NCBI RefSeq assembly: GCF_014641555.1
Contig: NZ_BMHY01000003.1
Span: 1-64,000, forward strand
Origin: Paenibacillus radicis (ex Gao et al. 2016)
GTDB taxonomy: Bacteria > Bacillota > Bacilli > Paenibacillales > Paenibacillaceae
Reading direction: 5' to 3'
DNA: 64,000 nucleotides
Part shown: in pieces, positions 17,981 through 25,141 of the stretch
How the letters are laid out: the number at the start of each line of letters is the position of its first letter
How positions within the stretch are numbered: the stretch's first letter is position 1
Notes under the pieces: generated by a model
What the model was told of the DNA's origin: nothing
Databases searched by the model: none
What the model saw: the letters and a program-made list of their open reading frames with translations, nothing else
Position numbers and translations under genes: made by a program

Positions 17981-19396
17981 TCAAGTCTCACTCTGATCAT
18001 TTAGACATTGCTGCGCGACCTGGCGGGCCACATGAATGCCGCTCGCGGCCGCTTGCGACAAGGAGTGCGTCACGCCGGAGCAATCACCGGCGACATACAG
18101 CCCCGGGACGCGTGTCTCCAGCGACGCGTTCGTCTCTATGCTTGGCGCATAAAATTTGCCGTCGATGCCGTATATCATCGTATCCTCATCAATCGGCTCG
18201 CCAAGCAGCCGTTCCAGCGCTGTCAAAAAATCAAGCAGCGCCTTCGTATACAGCTCGGGTACCTCGTTCGCCAGCTGTGCAGGATCAACCTGCAGTGTTG
18301 GCGTTACACGGTTCCGCCGCATCGCCTCCGGCTCAGTCGCTCTGCCGAGCCGCAAATCTCCAAGCCGCTGGGCGGCAATTCGTTCGCCGCCGCGATTGAT
18401 ACCTCCAATAACGCCGCGTGCGAAGCTGTCGGCAGCCTCCATGGAACCAAAATATCTCGGAACGAACAATGTAAAGTTCAGATTCGCAGAACCTCCCTCA
18501 TCTCGCTCCCGAAAATTTTGGCCGTCCGGCATGACCATTCCGTCCTGATGCTTGCGAATGACGCGACCGCTAGGATTCATACAATAGGTCGTCGCTGCAT
18601 AGTCCTCGCCCACATATTGCAGCTTCGTCTCGAACGTTTCCCCGAGTATGGTATCCAATTGGTTGCCGCGCATTTCTACCCGCAGGCCAAGGTCAACTCT
18701 GGCCGAGTCTTGTCCAATACCAAGCGCCTGACATTGCGCTGCCATCCAATCGACGCCGCTTCGCCCTGTTGCAAAAACAAGCTTCCGCGTAGTGAGCGTC
18801 CGTCTTCCTTCCGCACCGTCAACGTCAAGCACAAGCTTGAAGCCGCCCTCCACCACATGAACCGCGGCTACTTCCGTCTCAAACGACAAAGCGATACGGC
18901 TTAACAAATAGTGCTGCAGCTTCTCCAGTATGACAGACGACAGCGCCGAGCCCAGATGGCGGGTTCTCGTCGTTAATACTGCTAGCCCGGCCTGTCGTGC
19001 ACGTTCCGTTAGCGCCGGATTTTCCGTACTATAGTCGGCAGCGGCCTCCCCGCCATATTCGCAGAGCACCGCATCCACTTCATCCATTAAAGCCATAGCG
19101 GCCTCGCCGCCAACCTTTCTTTCCAAACCGCCGCCAAAATCATTCGTATAATTAAACTTTCCTTCCGATTTGCCCAATCCGCCAAAACCGATATATTTGG
19201 CGCAGGATACACAGTCACAGCTTTCTCCCCGGTCCAGCGGGCAGAGCCGTTCCTCTACTCTTTTCCCCTTGTCGATCAGTAAAATATTCAGTGGCCTCTG
19301 TTGCTGGCGCTCCTGCATCTTCGCCAATTCATGGGCCGCGAAGACGCCGCCGACTCCGGCGCCAATTATCGTTACATCATAATCCATATCTATCAT
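17981..19396 (-). CDS. FAD-dependent oxidoreductase, COG2509-like
   Basis: A 471-residue flavoprotein. The N-terminal Rossmann motif is DVTIIGAGVGGVFAAHEL, a second nucleotide-site strand is KLVFATGRSG, and the C-terminal FAD motif is VPGLYVAGDCSGVTHSLSQAAASG. A four-cysteine cluster (C52, C60, C62, C65) precedes GFGGLGKSEGKFN, the hallmark of COG2509 'uncharacterized FAD-dependent dehydrogenases'. Their reaction is not established. ATG at 19396 or 9 bases later are both possible. It follows the ABM-family gene by 7 bases, so the two are probably cotranscribed. Confidence 0.82.
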   Translation of the reverse strand: MIDMDYDVTIIGAGVGGVFAAHELAKMQERQQQRPLNILLIDKGKRVEERLCPLDRGESCDCVSCAKYIGFGGLGKSEGKFNYTNDFGGGLERKVGGEAAMALMDEVDAVLCEYGGEAAADYSTENPALTERARQAGLAVLTTRTRHLGSALSSVILEKLQHYLLSRIALSFETEVAAVHVVEGGFKLVLDVDGAEGRRTLTTRKLVFATGRSGVDWMAAQCQALGIGQDSARVDLGLRVEMRGNQLDTILGETFETKLQYVGEDYAATTYCMNPSGRVIRKHQDGMVMPDGQNFRERDEGGSANLNFTLFVPRYFGSMEAADSFARGVIGGINRGGERIAAQRLGDLRLGRATEPEAMRRNRVTPTLQVDPAQLANEVPELYTKALLDFLTALERLLGEPIDEDTMIYGIDGKFYAPSIETNASLETRVPGLYVAGDCSGVTHSLSQAAASGIHVARQVAQQCLNDQSET

Positions 19397-19403
19397 CGTG
19401 CTC

Positions 19404-19736
19404 TTAGAGCTCCGAGGAATTGAAATCATATTCTTTTTCCACCTTGCATATTTTCACCTGATAGCTGGAGTACCATTGCTCCCGGCCGGTCCGTTGAGCG
19501 GTCAGATGCTCTTCATTCCGCTTCCATTCGCGAATCGCTTCCAGGCTGTCCCAGTAGGATACCGTAATGCCTGCTCCTGAAGCATCCCTTACACTGTCCA
19601 CACCAATAAAACCGGGCTGCCGTGACGCAAGCTCATCCATTCGCTCCGCAATCTCTCCGTATCCATTATCGCCATCCGTTCGTTTGCTGATAAAAATAAC
19701 GGCGTAGCGGCTGTCCAAACTCTCCCTCGTCTCCAT
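19404..19736 (-). CDS. Antibiotic biosynthesis monooxygenase (ABM) domain protein
   Basis: A 110-residue single-domain ferredoxin-fold protein: YAVIFISKRTDG strand, GYGEIAERMDELASRQPGFIGVDSVRDASGAGITVSYWDS core, then WKRNEEHLTAQRTGREQWYSSY, the classic ABM pattern (stress-linked or quinone/heme-active monooxygenases). ATG at 19736 is chosen with GGAGAGGG about 10 bases upstream. It precedes the FAD oxidoreductase in an apparent two-gene operon. Confidence 0.85.
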   Translation of the reverse strand: METRESLDSRYAVIFISKRTDGDNGYGEIAERMDELASRQPGFIGVDSVRDASGAGITVSYWDSLEAIREWKRNEEHLTAQRTGREQWYSSYQVKICKVEKEYDFNSSEL

Positions 19737-19801
19737 TCGCTTTGCACCCTCTCCCACCTAATCTTTCTACATTATAGCGCAACTGCTTCTCAAGCAACGA
19801 C

Positions 19802-19837
19802 AAAAAAAGCCCCGCCGGACTCATCCGGACGAGGCTT
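19802..19837 (-). terminator. Terminator of ilvD
   Basis: AAGCC pairs with GGCTT outside a CCGGA-ctca-TCCGG inner stem. On the minus strand it is followed by seven T's, directly after the ilvD stop. Confidence 0.85.
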
Positions 19838-19848
19838 CCTGCTTTCCT

Positions 19849-21540
19849 TTATTCAAAAAGATCGGTTACTGCGCCCTTCGAAGCAGAGGATACCAGCCTA
19901 GAGTACTTAGCCAATACCCCTTTGGAAAATTTCAACGGCGGCTGCACCCATGCTTTAGCACGGCGCTCCAGCTCCTCGGCAGACACCTCGAAGCCAATCT
20001 CCTGCGTTTCACTGTCAATGACGACTTGATCGCCGTTTTGCAGCAGCCCAATCGGACCACCCACTTGAGCCTCAGGTGCAACATGACCGATAACGAAACC
20101 ATGCGAACCTCCCGAAAATCTGCCATCCGTAATGAGCGCCACTTCTCCGCCCAATCCTTTTCCGACGATTAACGCCGTTACCGACAACATTTCCGGCATA
20201 CCCGGTCCGCCCTTAGGACCGCAATAACGAATAACGAGAACGTCCCCTTTATGAATGTCATCGTTCAAAATCGCTGCCGTCGCCTCATCTTCGCTGTCGA
20301 ACACTTTTGCCGGGCCTGTAAAACGAAGCTTTTTCATCCCCGACATTTTAGCAATAGCACCTTCTGGAGCTAAATTGCCTCTCAGAACAACGAGCGGGCC
20401 AGTTGGCTTGAGCGGCTGATCAAACGGTCGAATGATCTCTTGATCTGCCTGCAGCGGTTCCGCATCCGCCAAGTTTTCCGCCAGCGTCTTTCCAGTTACA
20501 GTCAGGCAATCGCCATGCAGCAGCCCTTGCTCCAGCAACAGCTTCATAACACCAGGCACGCCGCCGATATCATTCAAATCCTGCATAACGTATTTGCCGC
20601 TTGGCTTCAAATCCGCAATATGCGGAACATTCAAACGAATCCGTTCAAAATCATCATACGTAAGGTCGACGCCTACAGAATGAGCAATTGCGGTCAAATG
20701 AAGAAACGCATTGGTCGAACCGCCGAGCGCCATGACAACGGTTATGGCGTTTTCGAACGCTTTTTTCGTCATAATGTCCTTCGGATAAATTTCTTTTTCC
20801 AATAACTCCAGCACCTGCTTGCCCGCTTCGGCGCACTCTACCGCTTTGCCTGACGAAATTGCCGGCGTTGACGACGAACCAGGAAGGCTCATCCCCAGTG
20901 CTTCTGCAGCGGAAGCCATCGTGTTCGCGGTATACATGCCTCCGCAAGCGCCTGGTCCCGGACATACGCTGCATTCTACTTTATGCAGCTCCTTTTCGGT
21001 CATTTTACCGTCATGATATTGGCCAACCGCTTCAAAAGCAGTAACGATATCGACGTCTTTGCCATCCAACTTGCCAGGCTGAATCGTTCCGCCGTATACA
21101 TATACAGCCGGGATATTCATTCGCCCGATCGCCATCAAGCAAGCTGGGGTGTTTTTATCACAGCCGCCAACAGCGACGAGACCGTCGAAACGCTCCGCGT
21201 TCGTTACGATCTCGATGGAATCCGCAATCGTCTCCCGGCTTGGCAGGGAGAACAGCATGCCCTCGTGCCCCATGGAAATACCGTCGGAAACGGTAATCGT
21301 GTTGAAAATAAGCGGTGCGCCGCCGCTCGATTGAACTCCCTTTTTCGCATGAAGAGCAAGACCGTCAATATGCATATTGCATGGCGTAACCTCGCTCCAT
21401 GTACTTGCGACGCCGATCATCGGCTTCTTAAAATCTTCATCCTTAAATCCGACCGCCCGAAGCATCGCCCGGTTCGGCACCCGATTTGCGCCCTCGCTGA
21501 TTACTTTACTGCGGATTCTTAAATCCTTTCCGGTTGTCAT
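19849..21540 (-). CDS. ilvD: Dihydroxy-acid dehydratase
   Basis: Converts 2,3-dihydroxy acids to 2-keto acids in valine, isoleucine and pantothenate synthesis. The 563-residue protein has the iron-sulfur ligands in [13 protein letters not shown] and [19 protein letters not shown], and the C-terminal [19 protein letters not shown] motif. ATG at 21540 follows AAGGA by 5 bases. The longer frame upstream is unconserved. It sits apart from other ilv/leu genes and lacks a T-box leader. Its promoter carries a palindrome shared with the neighbouring gntR gene. Sugar-acid dehydratases are homologous, but the motifs favour IlvD. Confidence 0.9.
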   Translation of the reverse strand: MTTGKDLRIRSKVISEGANRVPNRAMLRAVGFKDEDFKKPMIGVASTWSEVTPCNMHIDGLALHAKKGVQSSGGAPLIFNTITVSDGISMGHEGMLFSLPSRETIADSIEIVTNAERFDGLVAVGGCDKNTPACLMAIGRMNIPAVYVYGGTIQPGKLDGKDVDIVTAFEAVGQYHDGKMTEKELHKVECSVCPGPGACGGMYTANTMASAAEALGMSLPGSSSTPAISSGKAVECAEAGKQVLELLEKEIYPKDIMTKKAFENAITVVMALGGSTNAFLHLTAIAHSVGVDLTYDDFERIRLNVPHIADLKPSGKYVMQDLNDIGGVPGVMKLLLEQGLLHGDCLTVTGKTLAENLADAEPLQADQEIIRPFDQPLKPTGPLVVLRGNLAPEGAIAKMSGMKKLRFTGPAKVFDSEDEATAAILNDDIHKGDVLVIRYCGPKGGPGMPEMLSVTALIVGKGLGGEVALITDGRFSGGSHGFVIGHVAPEAQVGGPIGLLQNGDQVVIDSETQEIGFEVSAEELERRAKAWVQPPLKFSKGVLAKYSRLVSSASKGAVTDLFE

Positions 21541-21603
21541 CCTAATCCTTCCTTTCATCATGATCTGCTTATTAATAGGACTACGCTGATTTTTATGATA
21601 TAT

Positions 21604-21634
21604 GCAATATATCGCATACATATATAGAATGCAA
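21604..21634 (-). promoter_or_regulatory. ilvD promoter with palindrome on the -10 box
   Basis: On the minus strand: -35 TTGCAT (21629-21634), 17-base spacer, -10 TATATT (21606-21611). The palindrome GCAATATATCGC at 21604-21615 covers the -10 box. Nearly the same promoter precedes the gntR gene. Confidence 0.75.
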
Positions 21635-21727
21635 GAGGTATGTTTGCTTGCTTCATCTCAGTCCAGCTGCCGCTGCTGATACTACAGCTTATACCCCGTT
21701 ATATTAAATTACACATTGCGGAAAATA

Positions 21728-21751
21728 AAAAAACGCCTTTCGGCGTTTTTA
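21728..21751 (-). terminator. Terminator of the gntR-type gene
   Basis: AAAACGCC pairs with GGCGTTTT around TTTC, with A/T tracts on both sides. It separates gntR from ilvD transcription. Confidence 0.85.
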
Positions 21752-21782
21752 GTGTGATTCCTTTTCATTAAATGTAGATGGC

Positions 21783-22448
21783 TCAAATGAGTGAATACAG
21801 CTCATTCATCGGCCGGATTAAATTTTGCTTCATGATGGCGGAAGCTGCTTCGGCATCTCTTTTTTCCAATGCGGAAATTAAAGCGGCATGCTCCTCGACA
21901 GAGCCTAATGTAGTCGTGTTCGGCTGTTTAAGAAAGACATACTTGAATCTTCGAATATGAATCTGCAAGGATGCACTGAATGAAGCGATATAGGCGTTAT
22001 CCGACGCCTCCACTACAATGTTATGCAGCTGCTCATCGATCTCCATCGCCTGATACGGCTGACCGCTATCGATTGCTGCACCGAATTGTTCATTTAAGGA
22101 CTTCAGCATTTCAATCTGCTGCGGCGTTATAAGTGCAGCAGCATGTTCCGCGGCTAGAGCGTGAAGCACCGCCATCGTCGGATACATTTTCAAAATATCG
22201 TCCTTCTCAATAAGCGTGACCCGGGTTTCTTTTCCCGGATGCATGGAGACAAGTCCTTGTACCTCTAGCAATTGGAGCGCCTCCCGGATCGGCGTGCGGC
22301 TAACTGCAAGAGATTCAGCCAGCTCAGCATCGAGCAATTTTTCGCCAGGCAGCAATGTACCCTCGATAATCCATCGTTGAAGCTGGGAGAAGGCCCGCTC
22401 TTTGGCCGTCATTCGAATCGGCGAAGCAAAATCTTTCGGTACCGGCAT
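21783..22448 (-). CDS. GntR family regulator, FadR/FCD subfamily
   Basis: A 221-residue repressor. The winged helix is at about residues 15-78 (LLPGEKLLDAELAESLAVSRTPIREALQLLEVQGLV), followed by an all-helical FCD ligand domain (about 90-215) with the metal-site pattern DEQLHNIVVEAS...HIRR...EHAALISALEKRD. FCD regulators usually sense organic or amino acids. AAGGATG lies upstream of the ATG. It lies between ilvD and a symporter gene and shares an operator-like palindrome with both promoters, so it probably controls itself, ilvD and the symporter. Confidence 0.9.
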   Translation of the reverse strand: MPVPKDFASPIRMTAKERAFSQLQRWIIEGTLLPGEKLLDAELAESLAVSRTPIREALQLLEVQGLVSMHPGKETRVTLIEKDDILKMYPTMAVLHALAAEHAAALITPQQIEMLKSLNEQFGAAIDSGQPYQAMEIDEQLHNIVVEASDNAYIASFSASLQIHIRRFKYVFLKQPNTTTLGSVEEHAALISALEKRDAEAASAIMKQNLIRPMNELYSLI

Positions 22449-22477
22449 TTATCTCATCCTTCTCTATCTTTTTCTTC

Positions 22478-22508
22478 GCAATATATCGCATAAACATACA
22501 GAATGCAA
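22478..22508 (-). promoter_or_regulatory. gntR promoter with palindrome on the -10 box
   Basis: On the minus strand: -35 TTGCAT (22503-22508), 17-base spacer, -10 TATATT (22480-22485). GCAATATATCGC at 22478-22489 is identical to that of the ilvD promoter. The intervening spacer differs, so conservation is centred on the boxes and palindrome. Confidence 0.75.
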
Positions 22509-22678
22509 GCCTAGCTCGAAAGACCAACTATGCCTGTGGTACAGCCGATAGTTACTAGAATATCTGCATGCTCAAGAACATAAAATGATACCAAATTAAG
22601 CACTTTAATGAAGAGCCTCCCGATATGTATAGCATTAGTGAATACAACCAAAACGATTGCTTTACATAAAAAATATCG

Positions 22679-22710
22679 TTGACATCCCCGCTTAACGGGT
22701 GATATATTGT
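22679..22710 (+). promoter_or_regulatory. Symporter promoter with a related -10 palindrome
   Basis: -35 TTGACA (22679-22684), 18-base spacer, -10 TATATT (22703-22708). GTGATATATTGT at 22699-22710 matches the ilvD/gntR palindrome (GCGATATATTGC) in 10 of 12 positions. Confidence 0.6.
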
Positions 22711-22782
22711 TTTCATTCTAAAGCATAGTAATCAGGTCGGCTTTATACAAGTACTATGTTATTTCAAGAGAGGATGTTCATC

Positions 22783-24138
22783 ATGGAAAACAATCTGGTC
22801 ACCGCCTTTCAGGATAACTGGATTACATTAGGCGTTTCCGCAGTACTTCTTGCACTGCTTTATTTTATGGCTAAAAAACGTGTCGGCTTCGGCACACGGG
22901 TGCTAGTCGCACTTGGCCTCGGCCTCGTTGCAGGCGTTATCTTCAACAACTTCCAATTGAAGTTTGAAGGCGTCGGCACAATTGGCTCCATCTATGTCAG
23001 CTTGATCCGCATGATCGTTATTCCGCTAGTATTTGTACTCGTCATTAACAGTATTATTTCAATAACTAACATCGCTTTTCTTAAAAAAATCGGTATCAAG
23101 ACCGTTGCCTGGTTCCTCGGCACGACTGGCGTAGCCGCTATTATCGGCTTACTGGTTGCACTTGCAATTAACCCGGCTGGTACGTTTGAAGCTAGTCAGC
23201 CTGAAGGCTTTGAAGCCCGCGAAGTGCCAAGCTTCTTCCAGGTTATTCTCGATCTGGTACCATCCAACCCGGTTAACGAAGCCGCTACTGGCAAAGTCCT
23301 TCCGGTATTGATCTTCGCCCTTTTCATTGCGATCGCAATCGTGAAAGTAGGCTCCAAAAAGCCTGAAGCCGTTCAACCGGTTAAAGCACTGTTCGCTTCC
23401 TTGACGGAAGTACTGCATCAGGTTGTAAAATTCGTCCTTCGCTTTACACCTTACGGCGTATACGCACTGATTGCCGTTATGGCAGCGAAATACGGCTTGG
23501 AAACATTGAAGCCGCTGGCAACACTCATTCTCGTCAGCTACATCGCATTGATTATACATTTTGTCTTCGTATTCGGCGGCCTTGTGGCTTTCGTTGGCAA
23601 GCTGAATCCGCTTCGCTTCTTTAAAAAGGCTTACCCGACAGTTGCCGTTGGTTTCACAACCCGCAGCAGCTACGCAACACTGCCAATTAACCTTGAAGTG
23701 ATTACGAAACGCCTTGGCGTATCGCCGCGAATTGCCAGCTTTGTTGCACCGCTTGGCGCTACGATGAACTTCAACGGCTGCGGCGGCATCTGGCCGGCTA
23801 TCGTTTCCGTATTCGTTGCCAGCGTTTACGGCATTCATTTAAGCTTTACCGACTACATCCTAATTGTAGCTGTCAGCATTATTTCTTCCATCGGTGTTGC
23901 AGGCGTACCTGGACCTGCCTCGATCTCCACAACTGTCGTATTGACAGCGCTTGGCCTTCCGCTCGAAGGACTTGCAATGGTTGTTGCCGTTGAGTCGCTG
24001 ATCGACATGGGCCGTACTGCAGTTAACGCAACAGGAACAACGGTTACAGCTGTACTCGTTGCAAACTCCGAAGGCGAGCTCGACCGCGAAGTATTCAACA
24101 GCAATGACAACGATGAGTTGGAATTGAACCCGGCTTAA
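22783..24138 (+). CDS. Dicarboxylate/amino acid:cation symporter family transporter, possibly L-cystine (TcyP-like)
   Basis: A 451-residue membrane transporter of the DAACS family with eight or more helices and two re-entrant hairpins. Diagnostic segments are SLIRMIVIPLVFVLVINSI, TTRSSYATLPINLEV (hairpin 1) and the substrate/cation region GATMNFNGCGGIWPAI. The NGCGG sequence is closer to the NGCAG of TcyP cystine carriers than to the NMDGTA of glutamate/dicarboxylate carriers, so cystine or another amino acid is plausible. ATG at 22783 follows AGAGAGG. Single gene divergent from the gntR-type gene. Confidence 0.85.
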   Translation: MENNLVTAFQDNWITLGVSAVLLALLYFMAKKRVGFGTRVLVALGLGLVAGVIFNNFQLKFEGVGTIGSIYVSLIRMIVIPLVFVLVINSIISITNIAFLKKIGIKTVAWFLGTTGVAAIIGLLVALAINPAGTFEASQPEGFEAREVPSFFQVILDLVPSNPVNEAATGKVLPVLIFALFIAIAIVKVGSKKPEAVQPVKALFASLTEVLHQVVKFVLRFTPYGVYALIAVMAAKYGLETLKPLATLILVSYIALIIHFVFVFGGLVAFVGKLNPLRFFKKAYPTVAVGFTTRSSYATLPINLEVITKRLGVSPRIASFVAPLGATMNFNGCGGIWPAIVSVFVASVYGIHLSFTDYILIVAVSIISSIGVAGVPGPASISTTVVLTALGLPLEGLAMVVAVESLIDMGRTAVNATGTTVTAVLVANSEGELDREVFNSNDNDELELNPA

Positions 24139-24152
24139 TAACTGGCTTGTCA

Positions 24153-24194
24153 AAAACTGCCCCTGATCACCGATGGTGACGGGGCAGTTTTTTT
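24153..24194 (+). terminator. Terminator of the symporter gene
   Basis: AAACTGCCCC pairs with GGGGCAGTTT, inner TCACC/GGTGA, then TTTTTTTG. Strong intrinsic terminator. Confidence 0.9.
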
Positions 24195-24202
24195 GTTGGC
24201 TT

Positions 24203-24983
24203 ATATGCCACTGCTTCACTGGCCTTCAGCGAAGTTTGCTTCGTTATTTAACGAAGCCGCTTCGCTGTTGCATGACTCTGTCCATTGCACCAGCATTGCT
24301 GGGTTTGCAATAGTGGTGTTACTACCACTATTGCAGACCTTAGACAAAGGGCTAGCATTGCCGCTAGCAGTAAAATAACGTCAACAGCGAAGCGGATTCG
24401 CTATTTTGAGAAATTCACTTCGCTATTGGCTGATATGCCCCTGCTTATTGTCGTACAACGAAGCTGGTTCGCTAATTTGCGAACCTATTTTCGCTCTTGC
24501 TTACCTAGCAGCATCCACTCCCTCCTAGAGCGAACCTAATTTCGCTATTCGTGAACTTAGGTTCTCCAGTTGCGAAGCTAGCTTCGCTATCAACTAATAT
24601 GCCATTGCTTCACTGGCCTACAGCGAAGTTTGCTTCGTTATTTAACGAAGCCGCTTCGCTATTGCATAACTCTGTCCATTATCACCAGCATTGTTGGGTT
24701 TGCGAGAGCGAAGCGGATTCGCTATTTTGAGAAATTCACTTCGCTATTGGCTGATATGCCCCTGCTTATGGGCCTACAACGAAGCTGGTTCGCAGATTAG
24801 CGAACCTATTTTCGCTCTTGCTTACCTAGCAGCATCCACTTCCTCCTAGAGCGAACCTAATTTCGCTATTCGTGAACCTAGGTTCTCCAGTTGCGAAGCT
24901 AGCTTCGCTATCTGCTGATATGCCACTGCTTCACTGGCCTACAGCGAAGTTTGCTTCGTTATTTAACGAAGCCGCTTCGCTAT
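24203..24983. repeat. AGCGAA/TTCGCT palindrome array E (about 320-bp units, 2.2 copies)
   Basis: Almost the whole 1003-bp gap between the symporter and the SLH gene is a repeat array. Units start at 24203, 24597 and 24918 with ATATGCCA(C/T)TGCTTCACTGGCC. The first is 394 bp, the second 321 bp, the third stops after about 65 bp. Each full unit has about eight hairpins, including AGCGAAG-tttg-CTTCGTT facing AACGAAG-ccg-CTTCGCT, and GCGAAGCTAGCTTCGC, the core of the perfect palindrome of array D. No open frame spans the units. Bases 24984-25099 show nothing further. Confidence 0.9.
24306..24386. repeat. Extra ~75-bp hairpin insert in the first unit of array E
   Basis: The first unit is longer than the second by about 75 bp. 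The extra DNA contains an 11-12-bp perfect hairpin (GCAATAGTGGT-gttact-ACCACTATTGC, 24307-24334) and two GCTAGC palindromes at 24351-24356 and 24363-24368. Neighbouring sequence on both sides continues as in unit 2, so it is either an insertion in unit 1 or a deletion in unit 2. Confidence 0.75.
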
Positions 24984-25099
24984 CAAACAAATCAGAGGTT
25001 ACTCTAAATAACGATAAAGTTAATTCTACCTCTACGCCCAATATCGCCTAATCAAGTTACTCCTACTTCCCATCCCCCTAGCCATACATCCATGCAACT

Positions 25100-25133
25100 A
25101 AAGAAAGGGCAGCCAATTGGCCGCCCTTTCTTT
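25100..25133 (-). terminator. Terminator of the SLH operon
   Basis: AAAGAAAGGGC pairs with GCCCTTTCTTT (11 bp perfect) around an AGCCAATTGGCC loop, just past the SLH gene stop. Confidence 0.8.
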
Positions 25134-25141
25134 GATCTTTC

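Noticed and set aside
21541..21640. T-box leader of ilvD
   Set aside because: The leader from the promoter to the ATG is about 55 bases, too short, and has no T-box sequence.
17375..24983. CRISPR arrays
   Set aside because: Short palindromes recur, but repeats vary in sequence and length, the intervals are themselves duplicated, and no cas genes are present.
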